Part shown: positions 31,261 through 42,949 of the stretch, in pieces | How positions within the stretch are numbered: position 1 is the stretch's first letter | How the letters are laid out: every line of letters starts with the position of its first letter | Origin: Porodaedalea pini | Taxonomy: Eukaryota > Basidiomycota > Agaricomycetes > Hymenochaetales > Hymenochaetaceae | Length of the DNA: 64,000 nt | Assembly: GCA_002794775.1 (NCBI GenBank) | Contig: NBAY01000017.1 | Span: forward strand, 124,001 to 188,000 | Direction of reading: 5' to 3' | Position numbers and translations under genes: made by a program | Notes under the pieces: generated by a model | Seen by the model: only the letters and a program-made list of their open reading frames with translations | Told to the model about the DNA's origin: nothing | Database searches by the model: none

Positions 31261-33846
31261 ACACAACCGTTGCGGCGTTTCTCATTTACAGCTCGCAGTG
31301 CGAGGCGATCGATAAAGTACATAGCGGTCGCGCGCTGCCGGTCGGCCATAAGCTTGCTCCGCAGTTCGCCGTTGTAGTCTTTTGGCGAATACGGTCGACG
31401 TGTTTCTTTATTGCGTAGCATTCGTGCTTGCACTAGCAGACAGAGGAAGAAAGGAGCAAACCTTCAGCTCACGAGCTTACTCGAACTTGCTCATATCACT
31501 CTGGCCCTTGAGCGACGAGCCGGCGGCAAGGAAGACATAGTTGTGATTCCCGTTGATGTTCTCCGTCCAGTTTGCAAGCCATGTTACCGTCTGGTCGTGG
31601 ATTACCTTCTTCCAGTTGCCAGGCATGTTCGGCTTCAGAATGGGAACGCCTTCACCTATGTTGATGGTTATGTCTTCTGGGCGGACACGGAACTATAATC
31701 ATGTTAGCATATTCAAGAAAATGCAAATAGAATGCAGCAGGCGGACCTTGAGAGTACCTTTGCGAGGATGTTTGCCACGGCCGCGGAAGAGGCCTGGAGG
31801 TTCGACTCTGAAATTGCCAACCTTCTCTTTGCGACCGTCGAGGACGCAGGTCGTGAAAGGTTCCTTGACTTTGTCCCTCTCGGCTTTCATGACCTTCTTC
31901 TCTGCATTACTCTTGGCCTTCTTCTGCGCTTTCTGCGCCTCGTAGAATTCAAACGTGGTCCGAAAGTCACAACGATCAAAGTCCTTGATTTTCGTGCCAT
32001 CGCGCTATTAAAACTCATAACTCATGAGAATAAAGTCAAAAGGGCTTCCTTCGAAGCTACAATGCTATTTTGAAAGACATACCTTTGGTCGAGCACGGCA
32101 CTTTTCAATGTCGCTATCCAACTCTGCGCCTCATTGGCATCGGCAATAGAAAGTAGCCACATGGTCTGACCATTCTCTTCCACATTCAGTTCCTTTTTCT
32201 TTCCTCCAACATCCACGCCACCGACTTTGACGACCGAACGCTTGCCAGCAATCTCCTCCTCGGCTGCGAAAACTACCGAGTTTTCGTTCACCTCCATTCT
32301 CTCGGGCTCCCTCTCATCAGCCGCCGAAGATTTGAACATGTGCAGATGACACACAGAAGGCGTCCGCTCAGGAGGAGTAAAGGGCCGAAAGCCGCTCAAC
32401 GAAGGCGACTTCGGCTGAGGTGGAGCAGTCAACACAATCACACGGGTTCGCCATTGTCGTGAAAAGCCGAGAATGAGAAGCGGCGAGGAAGGAAAGAATT
32501 TTAACAAGGACGAAGATTTGCTTGACAGCGGGTCCAGAGCAGAAAATAAACATGGAAAAGGCGGGAGTTCCGGCTGAAAAAGCGATGCTGATAAGGAGTC
32601 CTTTGGCTTCCTCCCGTTCGCCGAGATAATAGGGGGACCAAGCGGTGGGAGAGGCCAATTGGAAGTCGAGCTTGGCGTCGTAGGCGTAACAACGCCAGAA
32701 AGTGACGAGCTGCGATTGTGCCTACTCTCCTGCGTCTGCTGGAGCTGTAGCCCATTAGGGATCCCAGTCTGCTTCGCAATGCCATTCACGCTCGTCCGCG
32801 ACCTATCCAAGATACGCAACCTCTCAGCTGGGTCCTTTATCCAAGCTCGTTTCATGATAATCCCTGGAGCCGACATCTTCAGTAGAATCGTCCTCGAAAA
32901 CGCATGCCGTCGCTCTCGGTAAGCCTGGACGAAGCATCTTCTCTGAATAAAGGACTGATTCCTATAGACTCGGCAGCAGCCTCTCGAAGTCGGTCGCGCT
33001 CTCTCCGTTCATTCTCCTCTCCCTCGTCGCGAACTGAAACCGATCCGGCTTTCGCCGCGCTGATTTCGATGACATCTGATATAATGTGCGTGGAGGACGG
33101 AGGCTGAAGCGCCCAATGGCCCTTCGTCTTCCCCTTCCCTTTCCACGGCAAGCCTCTTCGTGGCTGCGAGTGAGACTGGGTTGGAGAAGGAGGGAGAGTT
33201 GTGCTTTGCTCGATCGAATTACGTTTGCCCATTCTCTTGCTAATAGATGCCCTAGCAAACGTACCGGAGGGTGGTCCTCGAGAACCTTTAGGAAGTCTTT
33301 AGATAAGTTCTTATTGAAAACCGCATCTTGTGCGTGATCAGTCTCTATCATCTGGCCATAGAAGCCAGCAACCTCCTCCGACTCGATCGATTCGGGAGGT
33401 CGACGGGTTTGCCTAGCGTTGACGTCTGATAAGAACTTCTGTGGTCAGGGAACGTGGAACGTGGAGGAACATAACGACATATTTCACCTTCACATCCGAT
33501 GGCAATGGCTCGTAGGCGGGAGGGAAGTAAACACCGTTGTGCTCTAGCGTATTCCACTTAATTGAGCCGTCGCCAAGTTGGGATCTTCGGCTTCCCACCA
33601 TCGAAAGACCTCTTCACCCTCCTCTTCATCGTCCTTCTTTCCCCTCTTCTTCTTTCCCTGCGACAACGAGCCCTCTGCCTCCTCTTCCTTCTTCGCGTTT
33701 GTCGCGCGCTTCTTCGCTCTCAGCTTCACGTCATCATCAGAGGCGGGCTCGGGTCTCGCATGCTTCTTGGCGGTGAGCAGCTTATCGTCGTTGGACGCAT
33801 CTTCAGACTTCACCTTCGTCTTGCCCTTGCCTTTGCCGTTAGCCAT
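31246..33846 (-). pseudogene. DNA topoisomerase I (eukaryotic type IB), decayed and truncated
   Basis: Topoisomerase IB relaxes supercoiled DNA. Visible in order: a Lys/Glu-rich N-terminus from about 33846 (MANGKGKGKTKVKSED), [55 protein letters not shown] (to about 33267), then after a 1.26-kb intron-like gap RDGTKIKDFDRCDF, FTTCVLDGRKEKVGNF, RVEPPGLFRGRG, WLANWTENINGN, SSLKGQSDM and LMADRQRATAMYFIDRLALR. Frameshifts lie before KWNTLEHNG and around DLP-PES. A stop replaces the Lys after KFE (about 31490), and a further shift sits near 31390. It ends at LRAVNEK, so the C-terminal active-site Tyr domain is absent. Confidence 0.85.
32022..33232 (-). pseudogene. PH-domain protein fragment lodged in a topoisomerase I intron
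   Basis: Same strand as the surrounding topoisomerase pieces. A Ser/Pro-rich part (33232-32900) is followed in another frame by APGIIMKRAWIKDPAERLRI, LQLQQTQESRHNRS, and a PH-type segment: QWRTRVIVLTAPP, HLHMFKSSAADE, VEENGQTMWLLSIADANE, WIATLKSAVLDQR. It ends in a GT splice donor (gtatgt at about 32085) with no next exon. The parent gene family is not recognised beyond the PH-like pattern. It probably represents internal exons copied as DNA. Confidence 0.6.
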
Positions 33847-33861
33847 TCCGTTCGCTTTCGC

Positions 33862-34085
33862 GGAAGCTTGCTGCCGAGATGCTCGGCGAGAAAGGCGGAT
33901 GGGAAAACGGCCGACGTCTATGTTGAAGCGTGTGGTGGGTCGGAGGGGGCAGGAGGAAGGGGCGAGGAAAGCGTGCTGGGTGAACAGGGCGAGGGAAGTT
34001 ATGCCAATTGACGTTTTAGTGGCTGGCGTTGAGAAGGGAGAGATGACCGCTGTTTCGTCACCACTGTGATATCTGTTTGAGACAA
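33862..34085. repeat. duplicated block D2, copy 1
   Basis: About 220 bp similar to 34815-35037. It lies upstream (minus strand) of the topoisomerase N-terminus and may be its 5' region. Confidence 0.75.
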
Positions 34086-34531
34086 AAGGGTTGCGCATTG
34101 CAGAAACCGGAGACGATCCAAATGCGATTGTACCCTCGCTTTTCGTGTGTTGCACACTGCGTGAGTTCTCTTCCCGCGGCAGCATTAAGCTCATGCCGAC
34201 CGAGAGACGCCAACCCAAACGCATCGCCGAATGCACGTTCGCAGTGTCCAACCTCCCGCAGTGGGAGACCGTAGAGCTTTGGCCATGCACGATTCGAATA
34301 GCATCGATCCTGTAAGAATTTTGATGCTAGAATGAGCGCGGCGAGGAAGATGCGCCGCGGGCAGAGGAGCGGCATGGAAAGAGGTGACAGCGGCCTGAGC
34401 TGTTTTGCCGGAATCTTGCGACGCTTGTCGTTAGACTGCCTTTGAGTCTGCCTTTGAGTCTGCATCTACTGAGTTAATGGAAGCGAAGCGCCCATCTGGA
34501 GGACTGTCGGCACACACGATGCGTCGAGCGG

Positions 34532-34812
34532 GTCCATTGACATCAATTCCGTCGGAAGGCCGCAGACGTTGGACGCGTCCAAAGAGGTATTCGCCTTCGA
34601 CGAGGCAGACGCCTCGTCATCCTTCACGATCCTCTTATCCGACTCCAGCTTGCCTCTCACTCCCGTGCCGTGCCTCTCTTGCTCCACGAGCTCCGTCACC
34701 TTCCCTCGCACCGCCTCGATGTGGCAGAGCGCCGACTGCAGGACGCTGCATGTTGTGCGTGAACGGTGGAGGACCTGTACGAAAGAACGAGATCCTTCTT
34801 GGACACGACGGT
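34532..34812. repeat. duplicated block D1, copy 2
   Basis: Second copy of 30981-31260, directly joined to D2 copy 2. Confidence 0.75.
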
Positions 34813-34814
34813 TG

Positions 34815-35037
34815 CGGCGTTGCTGCCGAAACCCTCGGCGAGAAAGGCAGATGGGAAAACGACTGACGTTGATGTTGAAGCGTGTGGTGGGTCGGATGGG
34901 GCAGGGGGAAGAGGCGAGGAAAGCGTGATGGGTGAACAGGGCGAGGGAAGTTATGCCAATTGACGTTTTAGTGGCTGGCAGTGAGAAGGGAGGGCTGGCG
35001 AGTGTTTCGTCACCACCGTAATATCTTTCTGAGTCGA
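34815..35037. repeat. duplicated block D2, copy 2
   Basis: Second copy of 33862-34085, abutting D1 copy 2. The two blocks are about 2.6 kb apart in their other copies. Confidence 0.75.
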
Positions 35038-35039
35038 AA

Positions 35040-36307
35040 AAACGACCGGGATGCTCTTGGGGTGTCGAATGTCGGTCAGACTTTTCACAGCGTGATCTAG
35101 AATTGAGCACATCAGTTAGGGAAATAGGACAAAACCAATCTATCTATCGACTTTGCGTGCGCGTCTCGGAAAGCCACCGACAATGGGAATGCTTGACTCA
35201 CCGACCAGGGACGCCACGTAGTTTGCTTTTGACGGGTACGTCTTCGGGACTTGGGGTTATTTCAGCGGTCAAGGCACTGCTTCCTGCAGCACCGAGGAGG
35301 GTGGGTGCGGGGATTCTTGAGAGTCGGGAGCATCAGAGCAAGATGGCGACGGCGGCAGCACGGAAAAGGTATTAGATAAGAAGAGGAAGAAGCAGAATCA
35401 GCCAGGGAATCGGAAGGGAAGCAAGAAACTGACCTGAGAACCGGGATTCTGAAGCTGCCGGTGTCTCTCGACATTCGAAAAGTGCTTAGATATTGTCGAG
35501 AGACCGGCTAGCACTGAATCCGCGGATTCCTCACTGTACTAGCCGGTCTCTCGACATTGTCTAAGTTGTGAGACCCTTTGTCAAGAGACGCGGAAAAGGC
35601 CGGAGACATGAGGCAGGGCTCACCTGGCTAGCGACGCGAAGCCATCAGAACCACAAGATAGCCGGTCAGGTATGAAGTTCCGGGAGTGTGGGAGCGCAAG
35701 CCGTGTGAGGAAATAAAGAATCCAGAGGTATGTTGTTGGCATTGCTGTTGACAGTACCTGAGATAGGGGCAAGAGCATCTGCTTTTCTGAACTCTTTGAT
35801 GATTTCCTCGATGGCTTGCTGCTTAGCAGGATCACTGGTCAAGCATCGAAAGTGCATCATTGAGCTCACCAACTTCTTCAAGCACCTGAACATGATACAT
35901 CGTCAATTCGGAATGCTCGTGGTTGTAATCCGGGATGTTCTGAGCCTATGGGACAACAGACTATTTCTCGCAGTGCTTCAAACTGTCGTAACTGCGTCTG
36001 GAGGTTCGCAGCGTTGTTCAAGGAGGTCTCAGGTCTCGCTGTATGCGTCTGACGCGACGGAACGGCCCAGCAGCCCCACCTGGGGGTGAGGCTGTGTGCG
36101 GTCGCGTGCGGGCGCCGAACGGCACCAGGGTCCACCAGGGTCCGAGCCCTGAGTGACCCTGAGGATCGGCGGTCACGCTGACATCAGCCGTCTCTCGACT
36201 TTCGCTAACTTTTGCTTCTTAAAGCCTGCCGAGTGTGAATTTTCGTTCCCACGGTACCTCCATTTTTTTAGGAGTTTGTTTACTTGCAGATTCGGCTTGA
36301 ATTCAGG
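35040..36307. other. intergenic
   Basis: Apart from the hairpin I see no supported gene. A minus-strand open frame at 35666-35893 has no splice partner or known domain. Confidence 0.4.
35485..35565. repeat. hairpin, 27-bp arms with nested 14-bp palindrome
   Basis: Arms 35485-35511 and 35539-35565 are complementary with two mismatches. The spacer contains the perfect palindrome gaatccgcggattc (35516-35529). Short gtctctcgac motifs also occur at 35461 and 36184. It could be a MITE remnant or an RNA hairpin. Confidence 0.75.
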
Positions 36308-37039
36308 ATGTCAATAGCTCCGTTCTCGGATTCCGAAGAGCAGCGACAGCAGGCAGGCCATACGCAAGAAGACGATGCCAAAGAAGACACAGAAGCCAAT
36401 GAAGATAGCGAGGATGATGAAGATGAAGATGAAGATGACGATGAGAGCGAGGACGAGGACGAGGACGAAGAGGTTATTGCTCGCAAACTCAACGAGCAAC
36501 TTCTGGAGGATATCCGGCGCGCTCGTGCGGATGCTGCGCCGCCCGTACCAGCTGCAATCCGGAGGACGCCCAAGGAGGAAGCAGCATTCACAACAATGCA
36601 GGCTGTGCTCGCCTTCGCCGCCTCCGACCCTCTCGTGCACGCGACACTTGCGGGCACTGCGGTAGCAGGCTCGAACGTACTTGAGATGCTCAACAAGATC
36701 ATGGATGAGGGACATATCACTCCTCAGATCGCGGGGCCGCTGAGCCACGTCCTGGTCAAGCTCGCCAAGTCCGAGGTGCTGTTCTCCCCGCTCCCCCCTC
36801 TGCCTTCACAAATGCTCAGACGGAAGCGGGATGAAACAGAGGAAGTACCCGGACCACCGACAAAGCGCGCTACGGCTTCCTCACGCACGCGCTCTCGGCG
36901 TGGGTCCTTACAGCAAGCTTACGAAGCTGTTCAAGGACAGGTCTATCAAGGTAAGCTCACGCGTTCATGGCTCGATACTTTTGCTAATGAGGGGCCTTCA
37001 CACAGCCGAGCCGCATTGAAGTCCTACCTGGTGGTTTAG
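36308..37039 (+). CDS. acidic hypothetical protein with chimeric 3' end
   Basis: 243 aa from ATG 36308. The N-terminus holds a long Asp/Glu run encoded by GA-rich triplets (about 36395-36475). The middle (FTTMQAVLAFAASDPLVHAT, GSNVLEMLNKIMDEGHITPQ, GPLSHVLVKLAKSEVLF) looks like a folded helical region; then comes a basic stretch (RRKRDE). The family is not recognised. From about 36890 the DNA is a copy of the last two exons and intron of the MDR gene at 41370-41604, read in the wrong frame, so the last 45-50 residues are not original. It is probably a truncated gene. Confidence 0.55.
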   Translation: MSIAPFSDSEEQRQQAGHTQEDDAKEDTEANEDSEDDEDEDEDDDESEDEDEDEEVIARKLNEQLLEDIRRARADAAPPVPAAIRRTPKEEAAFTTMQAVLAFAASDPLVHATLAGTAVAGSNVLEMLNKIMDEGHITPQIAGPLSHVLVKLAKSEVLFSPLPPLPSQMLRRKRDETEEVPGPPTKRATASSRTRSRRGSLQQAYEAVQGQVYQGKLTRSWLDTFANEGPSHSRAALKSYLVV

Positions 37040-37455
37040 CTGGCATTCCAGACGGCTTAGAGCGCCTGGGGAAAGTCAACGGAACGAAACTAGTTGCGCG
37101 TCCTGAGGAGATTGCCTAAGTACTTTTGAAGGAAGGGACGATGATTAAGGAAGATCTTTAACAAACAACATGCAGCGTCATCGGAAAGTGTAACAGTCAG
37201 TCCCGAAGAGTTTACGGATTGCAGAAGTCTTAGCCAATGTTTGAGCGTGAGGCGGTTAAACGGAATGATCGCAATTTCTGTTGTAACTCGGAGCACCTCG
37301 TCCTCATCTGTAATATTCACTTATTTTTTATCCGCTCGATTGACCACCACACTTGATCACCACCCTTTTCCGACTGACCATACTTGCCACTTTAGGAGCA
37401 CTTCAGACGTTGCCTCTACATTTGGAACGACGGCGACGACTGTCGTTTCTGTGAA
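36890..37455 (+). repeat. duplication of the 3' part of the MDR gene and its downstream region
   Basis: Similar to about 41370-41985, including the intron between SIK and the last exon, the stop region and the sequence after it. Retention of the intron shows DNA-level copying. Confidence 0.8.
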
Positions 37456-38274
37456 TGGCCATCGCATGTCACATTGCCTCGCTGGTAACTGCCTCGTTGA
37501 TTCTTCCAGGGGTTTCCCTCTTACCGTGAGCATCAGGTCTTTCGAAGATGACCATAAAGGTGGTGGCTGCAGCAAGGTGATGCTAAAACGGTGAGGACGG
37601 TGAAACTTTCCTGGCTTGAAAGCTGACTAAAGAAGTTCGTGTAAGCAAAAATGCGACAACAAAACACAACTTGAACGCCGTCAAACGACCACTCAGTACA
37701 GAAAGTCACTGCCTTCTGTCGGTTGGTGAAAGAATCTACTTCTCAGTGCTTCTTTTTCTATGATACATACCAGGCGCGGTTCCTAGCCGCTCCGCTCTCA
37801 ATCGACTGGTTTGTTGTGCTTGAGCTTCGTAGCTGGTGAACTGTCGCTATATTCATTTTGTCCACTCTTCGTCTCTGTCCAAAGCTCTTTCTTCAGCCAA
37901 ATATCAAATGGAAATTGTCCCAACACTTATAGTGGCGGCAACTAAAATTAACTTCGTTTCATCGCCAATTCTCATTTGCAGATCATCTCAACGACTCCGA
38001 TCGCAAGCCCCAACTCGCATGATACCCTCGATCACCTCGTCTGCTCATCTACACTACTACTCTGTCTTCTTCACCGGGGATGCAAAGTCCTCTCAGTGAC
38101 GATGGTGATAACGATTTCATATAGAATGATCTTTTTGCTGTTTCTGCTGGCAATAATCTCATGCATTCTATCACACCTAATGTCGCCTTGCCTTTTCGCT
38201 ATTTTCGGCCATCTCAATCACCGAAATAACAAACTGGTCCGACAGACACTGCGCCAAATGATCGAGCAGCGGAC
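37456..38274. other. intergenic
   Basis: No gene supported. Confidence 0.35.
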
Positions 38275-38964
38275 CTAAGTCCTGCTCTCCACGCCTGTCG
38301 GCACGAGGTCGAATGCTGCCGTGCCACCACCACCTTCCGACCGCACGTCCTCTTGTGAGTATGTAGGCCGCCCTCGTGTCACTTCTGTTCCACGCAGTGA
38401 CGGTGTCAGTCTCAAGTCGCGTCCGATGCGTCTGTCCAGTGCATGGCTTGACCTCCCTTCGTCAGTTGACGCATCTGCCTGTAGTCCACGAGTCCTTGGC
38501 CATGCTATTCCTGTTGGTGAATAGGTGAGGGTAAGAAGACCGCCAAATGTCCCTGTTCGCTCAATGGCTGAAGCGATCTTCGCGATAGCGTTCATTTGCG
38601 ATCGAAGGAAACAAATGGCGCGTCTACCACATCTTTTCCCTGTCCTTCTTAAAGACACGAAAGACATGCAGAGTTGGGATGGGAAATGATCAGGCGCCGA
38701 CAACGTGTTGGAGCAGGACGCACGCTGTGTTTTCGTCCGTCGGATCTGCTTGTACGCACACACACCTGCAGAAGCAATAGAGAGCTTGGTTCCGGCCCTG
38801 GTGCATTGCCAGCGGCAGACGGAAGTTCGCTCGTATTCGGCGCCAATCGCAGCCATTGCAAAGGCTATCAAACGAGGGTATCTAGCATCTTCATCTTCTG
38901 CATCGTCGTGTTCAGTAAGACTCAACGTACTCCTTTCGAACTCCCGCCTGCAATAGAGCATCAA
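38275..38964 (-). CDS. hypothetical protein
   Basis: A 229-codon open frame, possibly an exon fragment: a ttgcag acceptor-like sequence sits near its start (about 38950). The segment DDAEDEDARYPRLIAFAMAA looks protein-like, while the remainder is compositionally odd. I recognise no domain. It could be a decayed gene piece. Confidence 0.3.
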   Translation of the reverse strand: MMLYCRREFERSTLSLTEHDDAEDEDARYPRLIAFAMAAIGAEYERTSVCRWQCTRAGTKLSIASAGVCAYKQIRRTKTQRASCSNTLSAPDHFPSQLCMSFVSLRRTGKRCGRRAICFLRSQMNAIAKIASAIERTGTFGGLLTLTYSPTGIAWPRTRGLQADASTDEGRSSHALDRRIGRDLRLTPSLRGTEVTRGRPTYSQEDVRSEGGGGTAAFDLVPTGVESRT

Positions 38965-40337
38965 ATTTTTCTATGAGTCTGAAGTAGTCTCAAAGGTCAG
39001 TCGGCGGCATAGAGATTACATATGTACTCTGCTGATCCTGACGCTGCCTTGTTCTACGTGCACCATTCGAATTTGATGTAGATTCTGAGTGATTGAAACG
39101 ACAAAAAGGGGTTCAGGCTAGCCAAATCACCGTCGCGTTTTGGAGCTCTGAAAAGGTGTGCTTCTTTGCTCTCTTGCATTATGTAGTAGATCTTGACTTT
39201 CTGGCACAACAAATTGACACACGTTCAAGGTCCGTCGTTATCTACTGTAATACGCCGCACCAAAGTAAGTCAGGAAATCTAGGGGCATTCATAGATCTCT
39301 TTGCCAACCAATTTAGCTGAGTCACTTCCGACGTCGCCAACGACTAACACAGATCGGTAAGTAGCTCAGCAGGATAGATACAAGAGACTAGCATAAACGG
39401 AGCAACGACCAAGAGGAATTAGGACGACCATGACCCCGAAGACCAATGCCAGCAAGCTAATAAGGCTGAAGCTTATGCTCGTTTAGGAGCAAAGTGAGAA
39501 CCATTTTTTGACCCGTTTCCAATTGTTTCGTATCATCCACGTGCGGCTTCGGGTTGCTTTGTTTCAGATTTTATAGTCCCCCACAGTCAACAGGATTCAG
39601 GAACGATGAGTGAGTTTTGCTTCGAGTTGATTGCTTTTGATTGAGAACGAAATTCATGCTTATCCAGATACCTAGCTCCGAGAACATAGCGAATGGAACG
39701 GAAGAGTGGGCAGACGGTGCCGCTCTCCACCGACCATAAGAGTCAGCTGAACTCTCTCCTTCCATTTACTTTCCAGCTAGTTTTGCTTGAACTTACGTTT
39801 GCCCACCACCACTGCAAGCCGCCAAAGCTATTTACAGTAAGATCGACTCTTCACCTGCATCAGAGCTCTCTTCATCTCTTGCTGATGTCTTTCCTTTCTT
39901 TGAAATTCCGAAATGGGGGATTAGTAAGTTATATCATCAACCATCAGTCAGCAGTATTACTCATGAGGTGTCATCTTGATGCAGCGAAACGTGCGATTCC
40001 GATCGCAAATTGAGGAATGGGCAAGTACTGTACTTGAAAAAAATGCGAATAAAGAGTTTCTAATCGTTTGTTCGCCTGCAAACTCCTCCTAGTCGCCGAA
40101 CTAGTTTGCTTCGGTGCTCTGCGTCGCATCCCTGCCAGCTTGATCCGCTTGCTGTACTCTCGCGATTACATTGTCAATGAATGAGGGTGTCTTTTTGCCA
40201 GGGAAGACGTCATCAGTCATCATACTGTGCAATCTCACAAAGCGCACCTGAATTCAGTCGATTGAACATAAAAGTGGGATGGAATTGTACGTATCAATCA
40301 CCAGTTTCGAACACCCATTCTAACGACTTTCATCCGA
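38965..40337. other. intergenic
   Basis: No gene supported. It holds the promoter of the MDR gene at its right end. Confidence 0.35.
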
Positions 40338-41604
40338 ATGGCTCAGCAGAAAGCTCTCTTCCTCTTGACTCCGGTGAATGGCGAGTGGCGCGTTGATGAC
40401 AAGGCCGTCCCCAAGCCTGGTCCAGGAGAACTTGTCGTAAAGATCCATGCCACTGCGTTGAACCCGGTCGATTGGAAGATTCGCACATACAATTTCGCCA
40501 TTACGGACTACCCTGCGATTCTCGGTTTAGACTCCGCAGGTACGGTCGAAGCTATCGGAGAAGGTGTGAAGGGATTTTCGAAAGGCGATAGAGTGTGAGT
40601 TCCTCATTTGTATTCTACAGCAGAAGTAGCGCGGCGATTGAGTTCTACAAATCTGGAAGTTTTCATCAGGGACACTACACTAACGACAAAGCAACGTTCC
40701 AGCAGTACACGAATGTTCCTGCTGAGATTACAGCCGAGGTAAGTTTGCGCCTTCGACATACCTTGTGAGCTTCTTGATCATATGTCATGCAGCTTCCTTC
40801 GAATATCTCCTTTGACCAAGCTGCATCAATCCCTGTGGGCCTAGCCACTGCTGCAGCTGGTCTGTATGGTGATAGGGAGTCGGGCGTTGAGAAGTACACG
40901 CCTGTCTGGGAGGACAGTGGCAAGAGCTTGTATAGCGGGAAGCCCATTGTCATTTTCGGTGGATCATCATCTGTCGGACAGTATGGTAAGAGTATTCTTA
41001 TAGGCGTGACTTGAAGGAACTGATTTACTTTATAAAGTTATCCAACTGGCTAAGCTCTCTGGCTTTTCGCCAATCATCACGACCGCCTCGGCACACAACG
41101 AGAAATACCTGCTGTCGATCGGTGCGACGCACGTCGTCGACCGTACTACGACCAACGTCCCCGGAAAGATCACAAAGGCGTTAGGTGGAACCCCAGTCAA
41201 ATTAGTCTACGACACAATCTCCGAGAAGGACACCCAGACGCAGGCATGGGACTTGCTCTCTTCTGGTGGACAGCTCGTGCTCCTTCTGCCGCCGCAGGTC
41301 GATCAAGAGAAGTACAATGACAAAACACTCGTGGGCGTGCAAGGGAACGTGCATTATCCGCACTTACGCACGCTCGGCGTGAGTCTTTACAGCGAGATCA
41401 CGAAGTTGCTTGAGGACGGGTCTATCAAGGTAGGCTCGCGCGTTCATGGCTCGATACTTTTGCTAATGAGAGGCCTTCACACAGCCGAACCATGTTGAAG
41501 TCCTACCTGGTGGTTTAGCTGGCATTCCAGAAGGCTTAGAGCGCCTGAAGAGCGGGAAAGTCAGTGGAACGAAGCTTGTGGCACGTCCCCAGGAGACTGC
41601 CTGA
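40338..41604 (+). CDS. zinc-type alcohol dehydrogenase-like oxidoreductase (MDR superfamily)
   Basis: NAD(P)H-dependent oxidoreductase of the medium-chain family, probably an enoyl reductase or quinone reductase type; the substrate is unknown. Five exons fit GT-AG rules: 40338-40595, 40660-40738, 40793-40985, 41038-41429, 41485-41604. Seen: the GroES-like N-domain ([35 protein letters not shown]), [10 protein letters not shown], the nucleotide-binding loop [11 protein letters not shown] (a GxxxxG variant of the Rossmann motif), then the C-terminus [18 protein letters not shown]. The Cys ligands of the structural zinc are not visible, so it is likely a zinc-free member. The frame is intact. 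Its 3' end is duplicated at 36890-37455. Confidence 0.9.
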
Positions 41605-42949
41605 GTAAGCTTAGAGGACGGGACAATGAACAAGGAAGATCTTTTACAAACAACATGCAGCGTCATCAGATAAGTGTAACAGTCAGTCCCGAATAGTGTA
41701 CGGATTGTAGAAGTCTTAGCCAATGTTTGAGCGTGAGGCAGTCAAACGGTATGAGATTTCAAGTTCTGCTGTGGCACTCGCCGCGAGTCTCGCGTAAACA
41801 AACGGCAACAACGCGTCCTCATCTGTAACATTCACGTCTTTTTTGAGCCATCATCATCCTCCACTCGACTGACCACCACACTTGATCGCCGCCCTTTTCC
41901 GACTGACAGTACTTGCCAATCTATGATCGCCACCTCAGACGTTGCCTCTACATTTGGAACGACGGCGATGACTGTCATTTCCGTGAATGGCCACATTGAC
42001 AACTAGGACGGAAGGTGCTTTAGTCTAGGATGGATACAGCAGCCGTACCGATGAGCATCGTTGCATATTTGGGCCAGTAAAGTCAACCGTGGGCACCGAA
42101 GCTGGACGAGTCTCAGCACCAGACGACGATCGGGCGCATCGTTCGCGCAGCCTCGACATCCGCACTCACACCTCCACCTCGAGAACTCGACAAAACTTCC
42201 AATTCATCTAACCGTTTGCGGCAGATTCGCACACGTTATTGACCACATTTGACACCATGCAATTATCGAATCACCGATGCTTTTCGCAGCGTAAGAACTT
42301 GTCGCCAGCAGATCCACATCCAGGAAATTAGCCATATGCATGGCTCCATCGATACACGGTGGATATTAATGACTGACAAGATCAGCCTCCCGTGGCGTTT
42401 AGTTTTGGGAATTCCGAATCAAAGAAGGATTCATTTACGCAGTCAGAGCTCGTCGATACTTGCGCCGAAATGATGTGTCAGAACATATGTCTCTGAATTG
42501 ATTCACAGATCTAGGTGAGCTATGGATAAATGCCATCCTTTGATTTTGGAGACGAGGAAGAAGGAAAGCGCAAGCGCTGGTAGGCTAACTTGAGTTCGCC
42601 GACTCGCTGCTTCTAGTCGATAGACTACGTGTAGCCATGCTTTCGTATGCATGAGAGTCGAGTGTCGGACACCTGATACAAGAATGACGCGTAAAAAGAA
42701 ACAGAATAACTAGAAGACGATCCGACCGGCCTCCCGCACGCAAGTCACGGGCACCGCACGCTAAGCAAGCATGGGCTGACAACGGACGTGACGGACGCCG
42801 TAAGAAAAAATCATCGCGGCGAAGATGGATCTACGACGCACGCGATCTCCACAGACCAGGGATACCCCATCTATTCGTATAGGCTCCCATTTGTTTGTCG
42901 TTATGTTTTCAGGCACCTGGTCACTGAGGGCGCGTGTTGTGTGTCCACC
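41605..42949. other. intergenic with repeat-derived sequence
   Basis: 41605-41985 is the downstream part of the segment duplicated at 37120-37455. 42547-42720 resembles the end of repeat R (44399-44600 and 60852-61030). No gene supported. Confidence 0.45.

Noticed and set aside
30447..35100. Helitron as the cause of the fragment cluster
   Set aside because: No TC start, CTRR end, terminal hairpin or Rep/helicase sequence was seen.
39355..39420. tRNA-like sequence (tagctcagcaggatag)
   Set aside because: The D-arm-like motif is present, but no acceptor stem or T-arm with GTTCGA could be folded around it.
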